Assembly (NCBI RefSeq): GCF_012489685.1
Contig: NC_080041.1
Coordinates: forward strand, 34,151,780-34,215,779
DNA length: 64,000 nucleotides
Source of the DNA: Lotus japonicus
Taxonomy: Eukaryota; Streptophyta; Magnoliopsida; Fabales; Fabaceae
Reading direction: 5' to 3'
The notes under the pieces were generated by a model. The model did no database searches. It saw only the letters and a list, made by a program, of their open reading frames with translations, and was not told the DNA's origin. Positions 10,501 through 21,230 of this stretch are shown in pieces (position 1 is the stretch's first letter; every line of letters starts with the position of its first letter). A program made the translations under genes and the position numbers.

Positions 10501-13108
10501 CCCGGGTGTAGACTCTGGTCAAGAAGGTATCCTTATACCATCTAAAATCACCCAAAGATTTACACTTAAGATTGGACAAAAGATCACCAGATCTATCCTT
10601 GACAAGGGAAGGATCTCCAACAAAATGTTGAGCTATAGTGAAGATTAAGGAGTTGACAGCATCAGGAATGAATTTGCCATCTTCAATGATAGGATTACCT
10701 TCTTCATCAGTCTTGATAGCAGTCAAGATCTGATTCTTCTCGTCTTCAGTGAGATAATTATCCCACCAACCTTTGAGCTGGCCACAGAAACCAGCAACCA
10801 AGACTTCGACAATAAGAGATTCAGGACAACTATTGGCGGTAACATAGGCAGTGGCTACCATAGTCATATTTTGGAGGATTTTGGTGATGCCATACTCGTT
10901 TTCACCATCAATATTCCATTCATAGACATTGTTGGCACTGAAGCTTTTGAAGTTTGAAGATTCTTCTAAAAGAAGATCAGGAGCAGTAGCTCTAGGATAA
11001 TAGAGTTTGGTTTCTTTTCTCCACTGATTCCTAGAATTGTGATTAACAGCGTTGATAGGAATACTCTTGACAGATTGGATATCAGAATCAGACTCAGCCT
11101 TACCATCTTCAATATTGTTTAAAGAAGTAGAGGCATTACGAGTAGAAGTCCGAGTTTTTGGAGGAGCAGGAGCAGAGACAGCAGGATTAGAAACTGCCTC
11201 CGGAGTAGGAATTTCCTCAGTCGGGGTTTCAGGGATCACTTGATTGAGAAGCTTCAGTTGTTCCACAACTTTCTGAAGAAGCTCATTATCAGATTCATTC
11301 TTGGCACGAAGGGATTGAGCTGAGTGCCTAGATCGATTACTGATTTGGAAAGGTTTGAATAAAGGTTTTTCCAGTTGACACCCTTTAGGGATATCAAGAT
11401 CTGGGGAAGAGGGTTCAGTCTTGACCTTTCCTTTTCCTTTTCTAGCAGATTCATCATGAGTCTGAGATTCTCCAAGAGTTTGAAGATACTTATTGGTATA
11501 ATTGGCCTGTTCCATGAGGTCTTTGATGTCCTTACTGGTGACCTCACCTTCTTCTTCTCTAGTCTTGAAGGGAGAAGCCAAAACAGGTGTAGATTGAGCT
11601 CCTTTAAGAAGGAAAGGAGTTTTAGGTGGCAGTTTAGAAAGGGTTTCTTTTCCATCTTTATGCTGCCATTTAACCATGTCAATTTGGAAGGGGTAAGATT
11701 TCCAATTCTTGTTGGCATAATCTTGAAACCATTCAAAAAAGAAGATGTTCTGCCGGGTTTTTTCAAGGAACCCGTAGAATTTTTCTTGGATCTTCTTTCT
11801 CTTTTCACCCTGATATTTTGCAAGGAACCATTTTCTTTGCTTAGTCCATCGGTCAGAGTAGAAATCTGCCTTGATACTTCCTTTGTCGATGACAAATTCA
11901 GTAGTGATTGCTCCAATGAAATCAGAAGTTTCTCCAGGGGTTTCTAGAGAAGAATACGTTGGAGATAAAGTGGATTGATGTTCTTCATCTCCCTTGTCAT
12001 AGGTAGTCTTGACAGGAGTGGTATTGACATATCCAGCTAAATGGATAGTAGATCCATCATGAGAGAGGGAAGGTCGAGCACTAGACTCAGGCTGGTTCCT
12101 TCTAGTCATAGAAAAAGATCTTCTAGACATGGCGGATTGGAAATCATTTGAGGACGTCCTAATAGATCTAGGGATAGAGAAGGAATTTCTCCTATCAAAG
12201 ATGAGATCTACTTGGCCAGATTGGTGTTGGACAATTTCACGAAACTCAGGAGTTTCAACAGGTTGGGCTGGAGTAGCCTTTTCCAAAGACCATTTCTCTG
12301 GAAGGGTGATATCACTCCATTGGATGGTTTTGGGCACAATAACATTGGCCTTATCATAATCCGTGAGGAAGAGGGTAGTTTCTCCAGATTTCTCACAATT
12401 GGTTCGCAAGAAATAAGATTTGATAGAGTTCATTACCTTGTATTGAACCCTGTAGATCAAAGAGATAGGAATGGAATCTTCTTTCATATCAAGGCCGTGA
12501 AGCTTGATATTTAGGAAGAGGACATCAAGGATGTTTTTATCTTCCAGACTAACAGTTAGATCTGGGAAGCAATTGAAAAAGATTGGTCCATTACTCAGGC
12601 TGGATTCAACCGTTCCTAAGAGGGAGTCATGGAATTGATTATGTCTAACATCCCTAAGACAAAGGAGTACAGCGATGTCAAGAGATTTCCTGGTTAGGGG
12701 TTTAAGACCAACTTGAACACTACCTATATGAAGATAGTTGAAGTTTTTGCTGATATGTTCTTTGATGCTTTTCTCGGAAAGCAGATGGATTTCTTCATCA
12801 TCAGATCTGAGCTTGTAGGTTTGCTCAACGGTTTTGATAATGAAATCTGATCGTTTGAAAAAGGATCCGTTTGGTTTGTAGATCTCAGCATGAGAGATTT
12901 TAGGGATTTCCCAGTTGTCGAGATCTTGATTGATATCTTCAAAATGAATTTCTTCTTTGAAGACAGATTTGGATAATTGGTTGGATTGATGAGGATGATC
13001 TATAGAAGAAGAAGAGGGTTGGGAAGATTTGAAAGAAAGCTTGGAGGAAAAAGAGCGAAGCATCATAAAAGACAAATCTTCCTCACCCGTAAGTATCATC
13101 GCCATCAC
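7535..13108 (-). CDS. Endogenous pararetrovirus polyprotein: movement protein, coat protein, protease, RT, RNase H
   Basis: An uninterrupted 1857-residue reading frame. The 30K-type movement protein lies at about residues 100-260, followed by a long low-complexity linker and the coat-protein region (about 600-1000). A CCHC zinc knuckle has C1015, C1018, H1023 and C1028. The pepsin-like aspartic protease has FDTGADSS with Asp 1246. Reverse transcriptase has YIDD at 1584-1587, and RNase H has its first Asp (ETDASD) at 1733. This order is that of florendovirus-type caulimovirids; mature proteins would be released by the viral protease. All key catalytic residues named here are present. The first ATG is preceded by a long leader, so a shunt or other special initiation would be needed. 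Integrated copies are usually silenced; expression is not shown. Confidence 0.88.
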   Translation of the reverse strand: MMAMILTGEEDLSFMMLRSFSSKLSFKSSQPSSSSIDHPHQSNQLSKSVFKEEIHFEDINQDLDNWEIPKISHAEIYKPNGSFFKRSDFIIKTVEQTYKLRSDDEEIHLLSEKSIKEHISKNFNYLHIGSVQVGLKPLTRKSLDIAVLLCLRDVRHNQFHDSLLGTVESSLSNGPIFFNCFPDLTVSLEDKNILDVLFLNIKLHGLDMKEDSIPISLIYRVQYKVMNSIKSYFLRTNCEKSGETTLFLTDYDKANVIVPKTIQWSDITLPEKWSLEKATPAQPVETPEFREIVQHQSGQVDLIFDRRNSFSIPRSIRTSSNDFQSAMSRRSFSMTRRNQPESSARPSLSHDGSTIHLAGYVNTTPVKTTYDKGDEEHQSTLSPTYSSLETPGETSDFIGAITTEFVIDKGSIKADFYSDRWTKQRKWFLAKYQGEKRKKIQEKFYGFLEKTRQNIFFFEWFQDYANKNWKSYPFQIDMVKWQHKDGKETLSKLPPKTPFLLKGAQSTPVLASPFKTREEEGEVTSKDIKDLMEQANYTNKYLQTLGESQTHDESARKGKGKVKTEPSSPDLDIPKGCQLEKPLFKPFQISNRSRHSAQSLRAKNESDNELLQKVVEQLKLLNQVIPETPTEEIPTPEAVSNPAVSAPAPPKTRTSTRNASTSLNNIEDGKAESDSDIQSVKSIPINAVNHNSRNQWRKETKLYYPRATAPDLLLEESSNFKSFSANNVYEWNIDGENEYGITKILQNMTMVATAYVTANSCPESLIVEVLVAGFCGQLKGWWDNYLTEDEKNQILTAIKTDEEGNPIIEDGKFIPDAVNSLIFTIAQHFVGDPSLVKDRSGDLLSNLKCKSLGDFRWYKDTFLTRVYTREDSQQAFWKEKFLAGLPKSFGDKVREKLRSQNPGGEIPYHTLSYGQLIAIIQRVALKICQDDKIQQQLTKEKSQNRRDLGTFCEQFGIQGCPKKPKPRKQDPPPKQQWRKRSSRNDQRKPRSKPHSAQTSKNPPETKTSQGKDVTCYTCGKPGHISRYCRLKRRISELQLEPEIEDKINNLLIQTSDEEESNPSDSEVSEDLNQIQNDDSQSSSSVNTLTINTLTNEQDLLFRAINSIPDPEEKKIYLERLRSTLEDRPPRSPITTNKFNLRDTFKRLEKSAVKPVTIQDLQSEVSTLKIEVKGLKQIQRSQQLILDKLTRNYEEDSSSSIPDSNPAPNNNCDDFLEVINHVTIQKFYIHIKILIGDFILETPALFDTGADSSCISEGLIPTRYFEKTTEKLSAAEGSRLIIKYKIPSAIIKNGSLEIETPFLLVRNLSQKVIIGTPFIKKLFPYDTDVDGITVQHLGQPILFKFSEPPFDKTLNVISYKEKQINFLKEEISFKNIEVQLQQPSVKTRIENILGNIQSSICSDLPNAFWERKSHMVELPYDKDFSDKQIPTKARPIQMNEELLHFCRKEIDDLLKKKLIRRSKSPWSCAAFYVNKQAEIERGTPRLVINYKPLNQALCWIRYPIPNKKDLLARLHDAKIFSKFDMKSGFWQIQLQEKDRYKTAFTVPFGQYEWNVMPFGLKNAPSEFQRIMNEIFNPYSKFTIVYIDDVLVFSQTVDQHFKHLNTFISVIKRNGLAVSKTKVSLFQTKIRFLGHNIHQGTIIPINRAIEFTDKFPDQIIDKTQLQRFLGCLNYVADFCPQLSTIIKPLHDRLKKDPPPWSDIHTNVVKQIKLRVKNLPCLYLPNPQAFKIIETDASDIGFGGILKQKILDKEQIIAFTSKHWNPAQQNYSTVKKEVLAIVLSISKFQSDLINKKFLVRVDCKSAKEILQKDVKNLASKHIFARWQAILSVFDFDIEYIKGSNNSLPDFLTREYLQGRS

Positions 13109-13569
13109 CTGGTTCTATAGAAACAGATAAATAAATTAGAAATATAAGTTACGTTCTGTGTTGTTCTTAATAGTTGAGCAGTATAGATCTGGATCAGACT
13201 TAAGCCACCACAAAAAGAAACTAAACAAGGACATTAAAAATATTCAGAACTTAATAACATGTCTGTAGTATGGCCAATATAGACTTACTGCCACACAGGG
13301 ACTTACTGCCTTCAACGCCTCCGCTGCAGAGATGATCATAAGTCTGAATAGTAATAATCCTAGAAGGTTCTACAGAAGAGCTTTCATTTTAGTTTAGTTC
13401 AAAGTGTACTACCAGTCCAGATCCCGACCATAGTGCTTAATTATATAAGAACAGAACAGAGAAATAACTTATATCTAACATATTTAGCATGTTCCTACTT
13501 CCCCATCAGGCTCTGATACCAAGAGGGGGTCGAAAGCAGAAGGAGGGGGATGAGAAGAGGATTAAGAAC
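13109..13569 (-). promoter_or_regulatory. Leader upstream of the viral polyprotein, with right terminal repeat
   Basis: Minus-strand non-coding DNA between the polyprotein ATG and the end of the unit. The part at 13420-13569 repeats 5500-5649. It carries a primer-binding site at 13509-13521. At 13276-13330 lies the GGCAGTAAGTCCCTGTGT unit that is expanded by one in copy 1. No TATA-like promoter element from the intergenic region is included here. Confidence 0.6.
13509..13521 (-). promoter_or_regulatory. Primer-binding site, right terminal repeat of the complete viral copy
   Basis: The minus strand reads TGGTATCAGAGCC, as at 5589-5601. It sits in the leader about 400 bp upstream of the polyprotein ATG. 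Confidence 0.85.
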
Positions 13570-14292
13570 AGAACAAAAGTCAGCTTGTTCCAAACCAAAA
13601 TCAGATTCCTTGGCCATAATATTCACCAAGGAACTATCATTCCCATCAATAGAGCCATCGAGTTCACCGACAAATTCCCTGATCAAATCATAGACAAAAC
13701 CCAATTGCAAAGATTCTTGGGATGTCTCAATTATGTTGCAGACTTCTGTCCTCAACTCAGCACAATAATTAAACCCCTTCATGATAGACTCAAGAAGGAT
13801 CCTCCACCCTGGTCTGATATTCATACCAACGTGGTCAAACAAATCAAACTGCGTGTCAAAAATCTTCCTTGTCTTTATCTCCCTAATCCTCAAGCTTTCA
13901 AGATTATTGAAACTGATGCCTCTGATATTGGCTTTGGTGGTATTTTGAAACAAAAAATTCTTGATAAAGAACAAATTATTGCTTTTACTTCAAAACATTG
14001 GAATCCTGCTCAACAGAATTATTCTACTGTTAAAAAAGAAGTTTTAGCAATCGTTTTATCTATTTCAAAATTTCAATCTGATTTGATTAATCAAAAATTC
14101 TTAGTCCGAGTAGACTGCAAATCTGCGAAAGAAATCTTACAAAAAGATGTCAAAAACTTAGCTTCAAAACATATCTTTGCCAGATGGCAAGCTATTTTAA
14201 GCGTTTTTGACTTCGATATTGAATATATAAAAGGTTCTAACAATTCTCTCCCTGATTTCCTCACTCGTGAATATTTGCAGGGAAGATCATAA
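13570..14292 (+). pseudogene. Pararetrovirus polyprotein 3' fragment (RT end and RNase H), second plus-strand copy
   Basis: From about 13570 the plus strand reads the end of RT and all of RNase H, nearly identical to 36-754 (one visible change, Gln for Lys in the stretch before VRVDCKSA). It is joined head-on to the minus-strand leader with only a few bases at the junction, so the 5' two thirds of the gene are absent. The frame is open to the TAA at 14290-14292. Confidence 0.87.
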
Positions 14293-14293
14293 G

Positions 14294-14770
14294 ATGTCCT
14301 CCAGAGGAGGATCCTCCTCCTCCCGAGGAAGAGGAAGAAACAAAGAAAAGAGCAAAGGTATTATAATCTCTGACTCTTTAATCTTATCTGGGCCCACTGC
14401 CCATCAATCTGGACCCACTGTCCAAAAATCTGAGCCCACTGCTCAAAGCCAATCTTCACAACCAAAACAAACCAAAGCTGATTATGCTTTATCTATTCCA
14501 ACTCTCCTTGCCTTCAAACAAGCAGGCCTGGACAATGTTCCTCAGGGACTCACCAATTTACCAAATAAATCTTGGGCCAGCATCGCTGATAAAGATGATG
14601 ACCTAGATCTCCAATCCCTCCAATCTTTTATTGAAAGAACAAAAAGCTTAGCAACTCATGATGGAAAGAAACCAGTTGTTCTTGCCCAATCTAGCCCAGT
14701 TGCTCAATCTAGCCCAGTTACCCAATCTAACCCAAAATCGGAATATTTGACCAAATCTATCTCCAAATTC
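14294..14770 (+). pseudogene. Pararetrovirus ORF2, truncated (third copy)
   Basis: It starts with ATG 14294, again one base after the polyprotein stop, and matches the first 160 or so residues of ORF2. It lacks one Ser codon in the N-terminal Ser run. Homology stops after 14770; the next 30 codons up to the stop at about 14896 are non-viral or filler. The aromatic core and acidic tail are missing, so this copy is broken. Confidence 0.85.
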
Positions 14771-14904
14771 AGCATCTTGCTTAATTCAACCGTTCCTAAG
14801 TCTGGAAGATATATATTAAACAACACTTGCCAATTTTCATTCTTCTTTCCCCCTATAGCAAATTTTCACCAAGACCATCTCTCTACTGTGCGTTAGTTTA
14901 GCAT
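14771..14904. other. Junction DNA between viral cluster and LINE
   Basis: A 17-base match (14784-14800, ATTCAACCGTTCCTAAG) to 12604-12620 of the viral movement-protein region is followed directly by TCTGGAAGAT, which matches the reverse complement of about 12539-12548. The rest is AT-rich and not recognised. This looks like templated filler at a repair junction. Confidence 0.5.
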
Positions 14905-14989
14905 ATGGGGGTGCAAGAAATTTGTTGTGTTTTGAAGGAAAAATCTCCTCATTTTTTTTATAAGCCCAAGATGAATTTAAGGGCAGTAG

Positions 14990-16770
14990 AAGGGTACTTC
15001 AACTCAAACAATGACATTCTGATAGGAGGTAATCCTAGACGGGCAACCTTGTGGCAACCCATCCTAGCAAAAATGAGAAGACGCTGTCTGTTGGAGGGAG
15101 ATTGTGCCTGATAAACAGTGTCCTTACTGCATTGCCCCTGTTCTTCCTCTCCTTCTTCCGCATTCCCAACGATGTGTTGAAAACTGCAAAGAGGATTATG
15201 CAGAACTTCTTATGGGGTGGCTCCGAGTCAGAGACTAAGTTTGCATGGGTTAAGGGGGGTCATGTCTGCAGACCCCGGGAGGCGGGTGGGCTAGGGGTGA
15301 AGAATTGGGATTTGTTCAATTTGGCTATGTTGGGCAAGTGGATATGGCAGGTCATGGCGGGGAACAATGATATCTGCAGTAGAGTTATATGGGCTCAGTA
15401 CGGTATTAGAATGGCGGAGGGGGTACTGAACGCTACAGATCGAGATTCTATTTGGTGTTGTGACATATACAAGTTGTGCCTTGAGCTTGGGGGTGGTACT
15501 TGATGGTTCGATACTGGTGTGTAGTAGAAAGTGGGGTGCGAGAATGTGACCCGCTTTTAGAAGCAAGCTTGGTGTGGGGAGGAACAATTGAAAACTAGGT
15601 TCAAAAAAATCTTCCATCTCTCTTTCCAAAAGAACGATGCTATTGTAGACTTGGGCGAGTGGTGGAATGGGGCGTGGTCTTGGTCTTTTAGGTGGAGGAG
15701 AAACTTCAGTGATTGGGAACGAAGTTTAGTGGACGATCTTCGTAGGCTACTGAGTGGGGTTCACTTGAAAAGAGGTGTGTCTGACTCATGGGTTTGGACA
15801 ATAGATCCAGAGGGGTATTATTTGGTTCACTCAGCATACAAGATGATTCAGGTCCCCTCTTGGGAGTTGCAGACTCCATCTTCCACCTTGTTTGGATTCC
15901 GGAGGTGCCTTCAAACGTGTGTGTGCTCATCTGGAAGGTAGTGCAAGAATGATTTCCAACACGTAAGAATCTCCGGAGGAGGAAGATTATCCATACCATT
16001 AAGGAAGTTTGTTGTCCTTTGTGTTTACAAGAAGAGGAGACGGTCGATCACCTTCTAGGCGCGTGCCTGCTTGCTGGTCATGTGTGGGGGCTTTACTATC
16101 GATGGCTTGGGTTGAGCATTGTACTGCCGGAGGATTGTAGAAGTCACCTACAACAGCATGCTCATAGTGCTTTGACTGCAAAGTAAAATGTGTTGTATCA
16201 GGATATTTGGTTTGCAGTGGCGTGGGCTCTTTGGCAACATCGGAACTGCATAATTTTCAATAAGGGGAGTAGTCAGGGCGTATCGGTCTTCGAAGGCGCT
16301 GAACTTAGAGTTTCGCATTGGTTCTCAGGAAGGGTGAATGACTTCAATTGTTCAACCTATGAGTGGATAGCTCAACCTTTGTTATGCATCAAGGCCTCGT
16401 GCTAGTTGCTCTTGGCTGGAATAGTGGGTAACCAGATGGTCCTACTGGTTGCTTTTTGTGCGTTTTCTGCTGCAGTGGGGTGCCTAGCTTGTCAATGTTG
16501 GTGTAGATGGGTCTGGTGGAGCGGTCCTTTTTTTTTTCTGCTGTGTTTTGAGGCATCTTGGTTGTGTGGGAAAAGGAAGCCACCCCTTGATCGTTTTCCC
16601 CTTCCTTTGTGGTGTACCATGAGTCTGTCTCTATTTTTACCCTTCCCTTATTTTCTCTACTGGTTCTGTTTTTCCATCTGTTGCCCCTATTTTTCTTTTT
16701 CTTTCTTGAGTATGTACTTATCTTCTTTCTAGCACTTCTTGTGCATTTTAATACAAATTTGGCTTACCTA
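14990..16770 (+). mobile_element. 5'-truncated, frameshifted LINE (L1-type) 3' part
   Basis: Translated pieces show the C-terminal part of a plant L1 reverse transcriptase: IGGNPRRATLWQP, then GGRLCLINSVL, then FLWGG and PREAGGLGVKNW. The zinc-binding C-terminal domain of plant LINEs (VDHLLGACLLAGHVW at about 16045, and WALWQHRNCIIF at about 16230) follows. The pieces are in three different frames with stops between them, so no protein is made. The 3' end has a pyrimidine-rich tail region and an A-run near 16770, as expected for target-primed insertion. The 5' part, including the endonuclease and the RT active site, is absent. Confidence 0.82.
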
Positions 16771-16929
16771 AAAAAACAAATGGGAAAATACAAGACAAAA
16801 GATAATAAAAGCAGACGCAGTCACACAACTGCTAAAGGGCCCGAAACCTGTAGGAAAATTAGGCCAAACAACCCCACCCCTCAAGGTAATCATATTAAGA
16901 AAATATACTAAACGGCAGCCCCCACCCCA

Positions 16930-18545
16930 TGATAAAGGGTTTTTCCTTGATTGTACTGCTTTGGAACCAAACTCTTATGATTCAATCGTAGTAAAACAGA
17001 TACGGGTTTATCGTCCTCATGGATTGTGTGAACGTTAGTGCCATCAGCTAAATATTGATTCAAGCGGATTGATTAGAGAGGTAACAAAGAAGAAAGTGTA
17101 TTCAGAATGCACTCACCTAATCCTGTAATTGTTTTCAACTCAAACATATTTGTAAAGGTTCATTTCGCTCACGATGCAGAGAGCTATCTACCTAGCTATC
17201 CCTAGCCTAGGTGAATAGCAGTTGGAAATCCTAGACGTAATCCCTTACCATCTAGAAAACCCAAAAGAAACGATACAACTCAAATTATCTCTTGAAAACA
17301 TTCCCAATGACAAATTACCTTAAGACAAGGTACCCTAGACTTGCGAATCCTCATTGTCACCCGGAAACTCCTGTTAGAACTCAGAACCTCGCCTATCACG
17401 TGGAAGTCAACTATTGTTCCTACCTAAGATAATCTCACCCTAAGACAACTAGGTCATTGAGTGGTTTCTCTCTTGAACTTGATCTGCAATTATCTCCTGA
17501 TCTCATGCTAGTCCGTAGAAATCTAACACAAATCATTGATACTTGAAGTGAAGAAAGTGAAACATTAACACATGACGTGACCTAAGACATAGGCGTTCTA
17601 CTTTCATTGAACTAAGCACACACCAATTCATATCAACCTCCCGATCAATTTATAAATTATTGAAGCTATATGATTATCAATTAATTGGTTAAAAACATTA
17701 AGTACAAAGAGAAACACAATGGATGAAAGATTTCCATTTACACCAATGAATGAATTTACAAAAATCAAAGAATCAAGCTATAGAATCTAAATACACAAAT
17801 AGAAAACAACATATACAAAGGATAGAGATAGAAAAGATGAAACCCATAAGAAAGACGAAGGAACCACAGCCATAGAAACCTTCCCAAGTCGTCCATGGCC
17901 TCCGAGAGGTTATCACGGTCCTCTCATGGTTTCGCCCGTGCTCCAAAGCTCCACTCCATCAATCCTAGCCCAGGACCCTTCCTCCATGAAGCCCAACCTC
18001 CTCTGAATGTTTTTCGGAGGAAAAATGGTGAAGAATGGAAGAGTTTCCTGAAAAAAATCATGTTCTGACCTTTTATAAGGGTCTAAGGCGGTTTGACTCG
18101 CTTCTCGCTTAAGTCTGAAGCGAGAGCCTTTTCTTAACACTGAAGTACTCTGCTCGCTTAAGCGAGCAAGACTTCACTTTCCTTCCCTTCTAATGAATTT
18201 CGCTTAAGCAAGCCAGAATTTGGCTTAAGCTATATTGTCTTCCAGAATTGATGCCCACTGCCATATAATTTTGCTTAAGCGTGAAATCATTTTGCTTAAG
18301 CGAAATTCTTTATTTCTTGACATTTTGACATCTTGTGGCATGTATCTTCATAGATTTCCACCTATCATAAAAAACAAAAGATTAAATGTGAAAAACATAA
18401 TATTTATTCTATTTCTATACTAAAATTAAGTATTTACTAAATAAACTACTTATGGGGATAAAATAATCAACAATACAAGCATACAAGTCAAATAAGCGCT
18501 TAAAATGATATTGTAAAACACATAAAATTGACACTTATCAACTCC
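16930..18545 (-). repeat. Unclassified dispersed repeat, minus copy
   Basis: The left end reads CCTTGATTGTACTGC, then ACGGGTTTATCGTCC; the right end reads GACACTTATCA. The same markers occur in reverse order and orientation at 55545-56935 (GATAAGTGCC to CAATCAAGG). Between them is non-coding DNA that includes repeats of GCTTAAGCGA near 18110-18305. No conserved protein is seen. It is probably a non-autonomous element or a non-coding part of a larger retroelement. Confidence 0.55.
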
Positions 18546-19089
18546 TTCCAACTTAACACTTTGTTTGTCCTCAAAGAAAAGGTAATAATTACTTTCATTC
18601 AAGCAGGCACGATATCTGAATAAATAAAGCTAAAACTGCATGATTTCCCTATTTTTCAAATAAGTGATCCAACCAAGTCAGAAATGTGATGCCCACAAAA
18701 GACCTGCCCAAACCCATACATCCGGCCTTGTCAAGGCAAGCACCCGTGAGTGACGACGGATGTTCAAATCAAGCTAAGTATAATAGAGTAATGTTTTGCT
18801 CGACAACATAGTTCAAAAGGCGATAACACCCTAAGTCTAATATACTTCCTACAATGACGGTATGCTTCTCTACCCAAGACTCTAACCTTACATCTAACAC
18901 TACCCTTATGGTCTTCTCGTCCAACAGCACAGTCACCTTTGCCCAGCAGCACACCAACTACTCAACAACACCTGATATGGCATGACAATTTTCCCACCGC
19001 CCAAAGATAAACAAAACAAACAAGGCAAGAAAGGGTCAACTTCCTAGAGTAATATAATATAAGTCCTTGCAAAATTTCAGCATAGTTAT
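18546..19089. other. Non-coding stretch, no recognised feature
   Basis: AT-rich and without a convincing reading frame. It may be an extension of the repeat at 16930-18545. The copia 5' LTR begins at its right edge. Confidence 0.4.
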
Positions 19090-19632
19090 TGAGAGTTAAT
19101 GGAAATCAAGTATTGTAAATGTTATTAAAATCTGATTAATAACATGAAACAGTTTCCTTCCCGTTCCTCTTTTCAAGCAATCGACTAATATATACCGTTA
19201 AAGGCTTATAATGGTACAATTAATCACTTTAATTCACCTTTTTGACCTTTGACCATAATGGTCAAAAACCATCAATTATGTCATCTGTTTCTCCCTGATC
19301 AGTACTCCCTCCGTCCCCATTTATAAGTCACTTTTACCTAATTCTCTATGATTAAGAAAAGAAGTGGCTGGCATTAAATTTGTAAAAAGTTTTATTGAGT
19401 TTCCTAGATTACCCATCAACTTCTCTCTCCAAATTAATTTATTTTCAAAATTACATTATCTCTTTCATATTAAATATGAGGGTAAGTTTGGAAAAAAATA
19501 TTAAATGCTGCATTGGTATTATAAAGTGACTTATATTTTGGGACTAAAAAAACTCTCAAAAAGTGACTTATATGTGGGACGGAGGGAGTAATATATATGG
19601 GTGAGAGAAGGCTTGGAAAGATAGATCAGATT
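19090..19632 (+). repeat. 5' LTR of the copia element, interrupted by a MITE
   Basis: It matches 22722-22978 outside 19305-19588. The LTR probably runs further right, but the partner copy ends at 22978, so its true 3' border cannot be fixed. Confidence 0.75.
19305..19588. mobile_element. Stowaway-like MITE
   Basis: A 284-bp element with terminal inverted repeats CTCCCTCCGTCCC and GGGACGGAGGGAG, flanked by TA on both sides (19303-19304 and 19589-19590). This is the Tc1/mariner-derived Stowaway signature. It sits inside the copia 5' LTR; the paralogous 3' LTR has a single TA at 22935-22936. No coding capacity. Confidence 0.92.
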
Positions 19633-21230
19633 CTAGAGTTGTTCTTCTCTTCTAGTTCAAGGTTTTTCTTTCTCTTCAATTCACTCCAATTCTGGGCAAT
19701 ATTTTGTGAAGGTTCCATTGCGTTCTGCCTCGAGTGCACGGGTTAGAACGTAGCTGTGTTAACCTTGGGGGCAAAACCGGCAGTTGGGATTTGCACTGGA
19801 GTCCGCCGGAAATTTTGCTTCAGGGCAGTGGCTTGCCACGGCACAACAATACTCTTACTCTCTCTATCTCCAACAATCTGAAGCAAAATTATTTCATTGG
19901 TTTATTGCTGATGCTGATGGTGCTTCTACTCTCCTCCAAACATGGGAAAGGGAGTTATCTGTCCTTAACCTTTTTGTGGATTTTATTTTAATTTCATCAG
20001 TCTAATGATTTTAATCTCTGAAGAGGACATAAGTGTATATTAACCATCTGATTGCCATACCTTCTTGTTTGAGGAATTATATGTTGAGCACGCCTGGTAT
20101 TAGAATCCTTGCATATGGCTACAAGATGATCAAGCAGGTTCAAAGTTCCAAGGTATGGAAGCATTATTAATGCGTTTTGAGTTTAGTCCCTGATAAAATT
20201 TGGTTTGTCATGATTTATTTCCCTAAGATGAATGCCCAAACTGGTAAATCAATGAACCCATTTCCTTTAGACATACATGGTGGAAAGAAATATGTTACAT
20301 AAAAAAAAACTCTTGAACATAGTCATTTTCAGAACATTATTTACGGGTTTATGAATTATGACAATATGAATGTGTCCTTAGTGGTGGAAATGGTATAAGT
20401 AGACTACTCGCTTTCTTTTGATGCTCTATATGTTTTGAATGATCTGAGGAGAAACTCTTTTAAATTAAACATGGGGTGGACATAATTTTTGAGGTAATAA
20501 AACACACATTAGAAAGAAAGAAGTTTTGATACATTGTTTTTGAAATTTGAATAGCTTACCCTAGATACGTTCGTCTAATGATGTGTGGAAACAAGTTTAC
20601 CTCATTAGCTAAGATGTTATATCATTATCTTAATGTCAAAAGATAGGATTAATTCTTTTGTAGCTACTGTTCTATGAGTTACTCATTGGAAGCCAAGGAA
20701 ACCAAATTAAATAACACAAAAGGAAGAAAGAAAGCAGAAGTACTTCGAATACTCAATTATGATTTATTCTTTGAAGTACTTTCCGCCTTGGTTTACAGCA
20801 TGTGGAAAATGGTAAATTTTATGGCATGCCTGATAATATGAGAGTGAAAGTTATCTTGTAGATAAAGCTCTCATAATTTTTACTAAAACTCCCTAAGGAT
20901 TGTGGGGGTGTCTGGCTATAGCAGGAATAATGATTTTGAAGTGAAATTAAATAATATTGATGTTAAGCTATTATTTTGCTCTTGTCTTTAGATTTTGATT
21001 TTGAATGATAATACTATCATTGAATCTGGAGGTATTGAGTTGTGAATAACTCACTTTATGTCAGTAATTGTGTGAAGCCAAACAACAATATCTGAAGTTT
21101 AATAGTGCTTTGGTAGAATGTGAATTTGCTGTGAATTCTTCTAGCACTTGTGTGTACACAAAACTCTTTGAAAATGTGTATGTTACACAACGCTGTTTGG
21201 AAATGGAAAGTTTTCCATGTGAATGGTATA

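Larger units (their letters stand above)
5500..13569 (-). mobile_element. Full-length endogenous caulimovirid (florendovirus-like) with terminal repeat
   Basis: A single minus-strand unit with the complete polyprotein gene, ORF2 and the whole intergenic region. Nearly the same 150 bp lie at both ends (5500-5649 and 13420-13569, offset 7920), including a tRNA-Met primer-binding site in each. One genome equivalent is therefore 7920 bp. The gene order (movement protein, coat protein, CCHC knuckle, aspartic protease, RT, RNase H, then ORF2), the absence of an integrase and the tRNA-Met primer fit Caulimoviridae; the two-ORF layout fits the florendovirus group. No stop or frameshift interrupts either ORF. 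The right end joins another viral fragment in opposite orientation. Confidence 0.85.
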
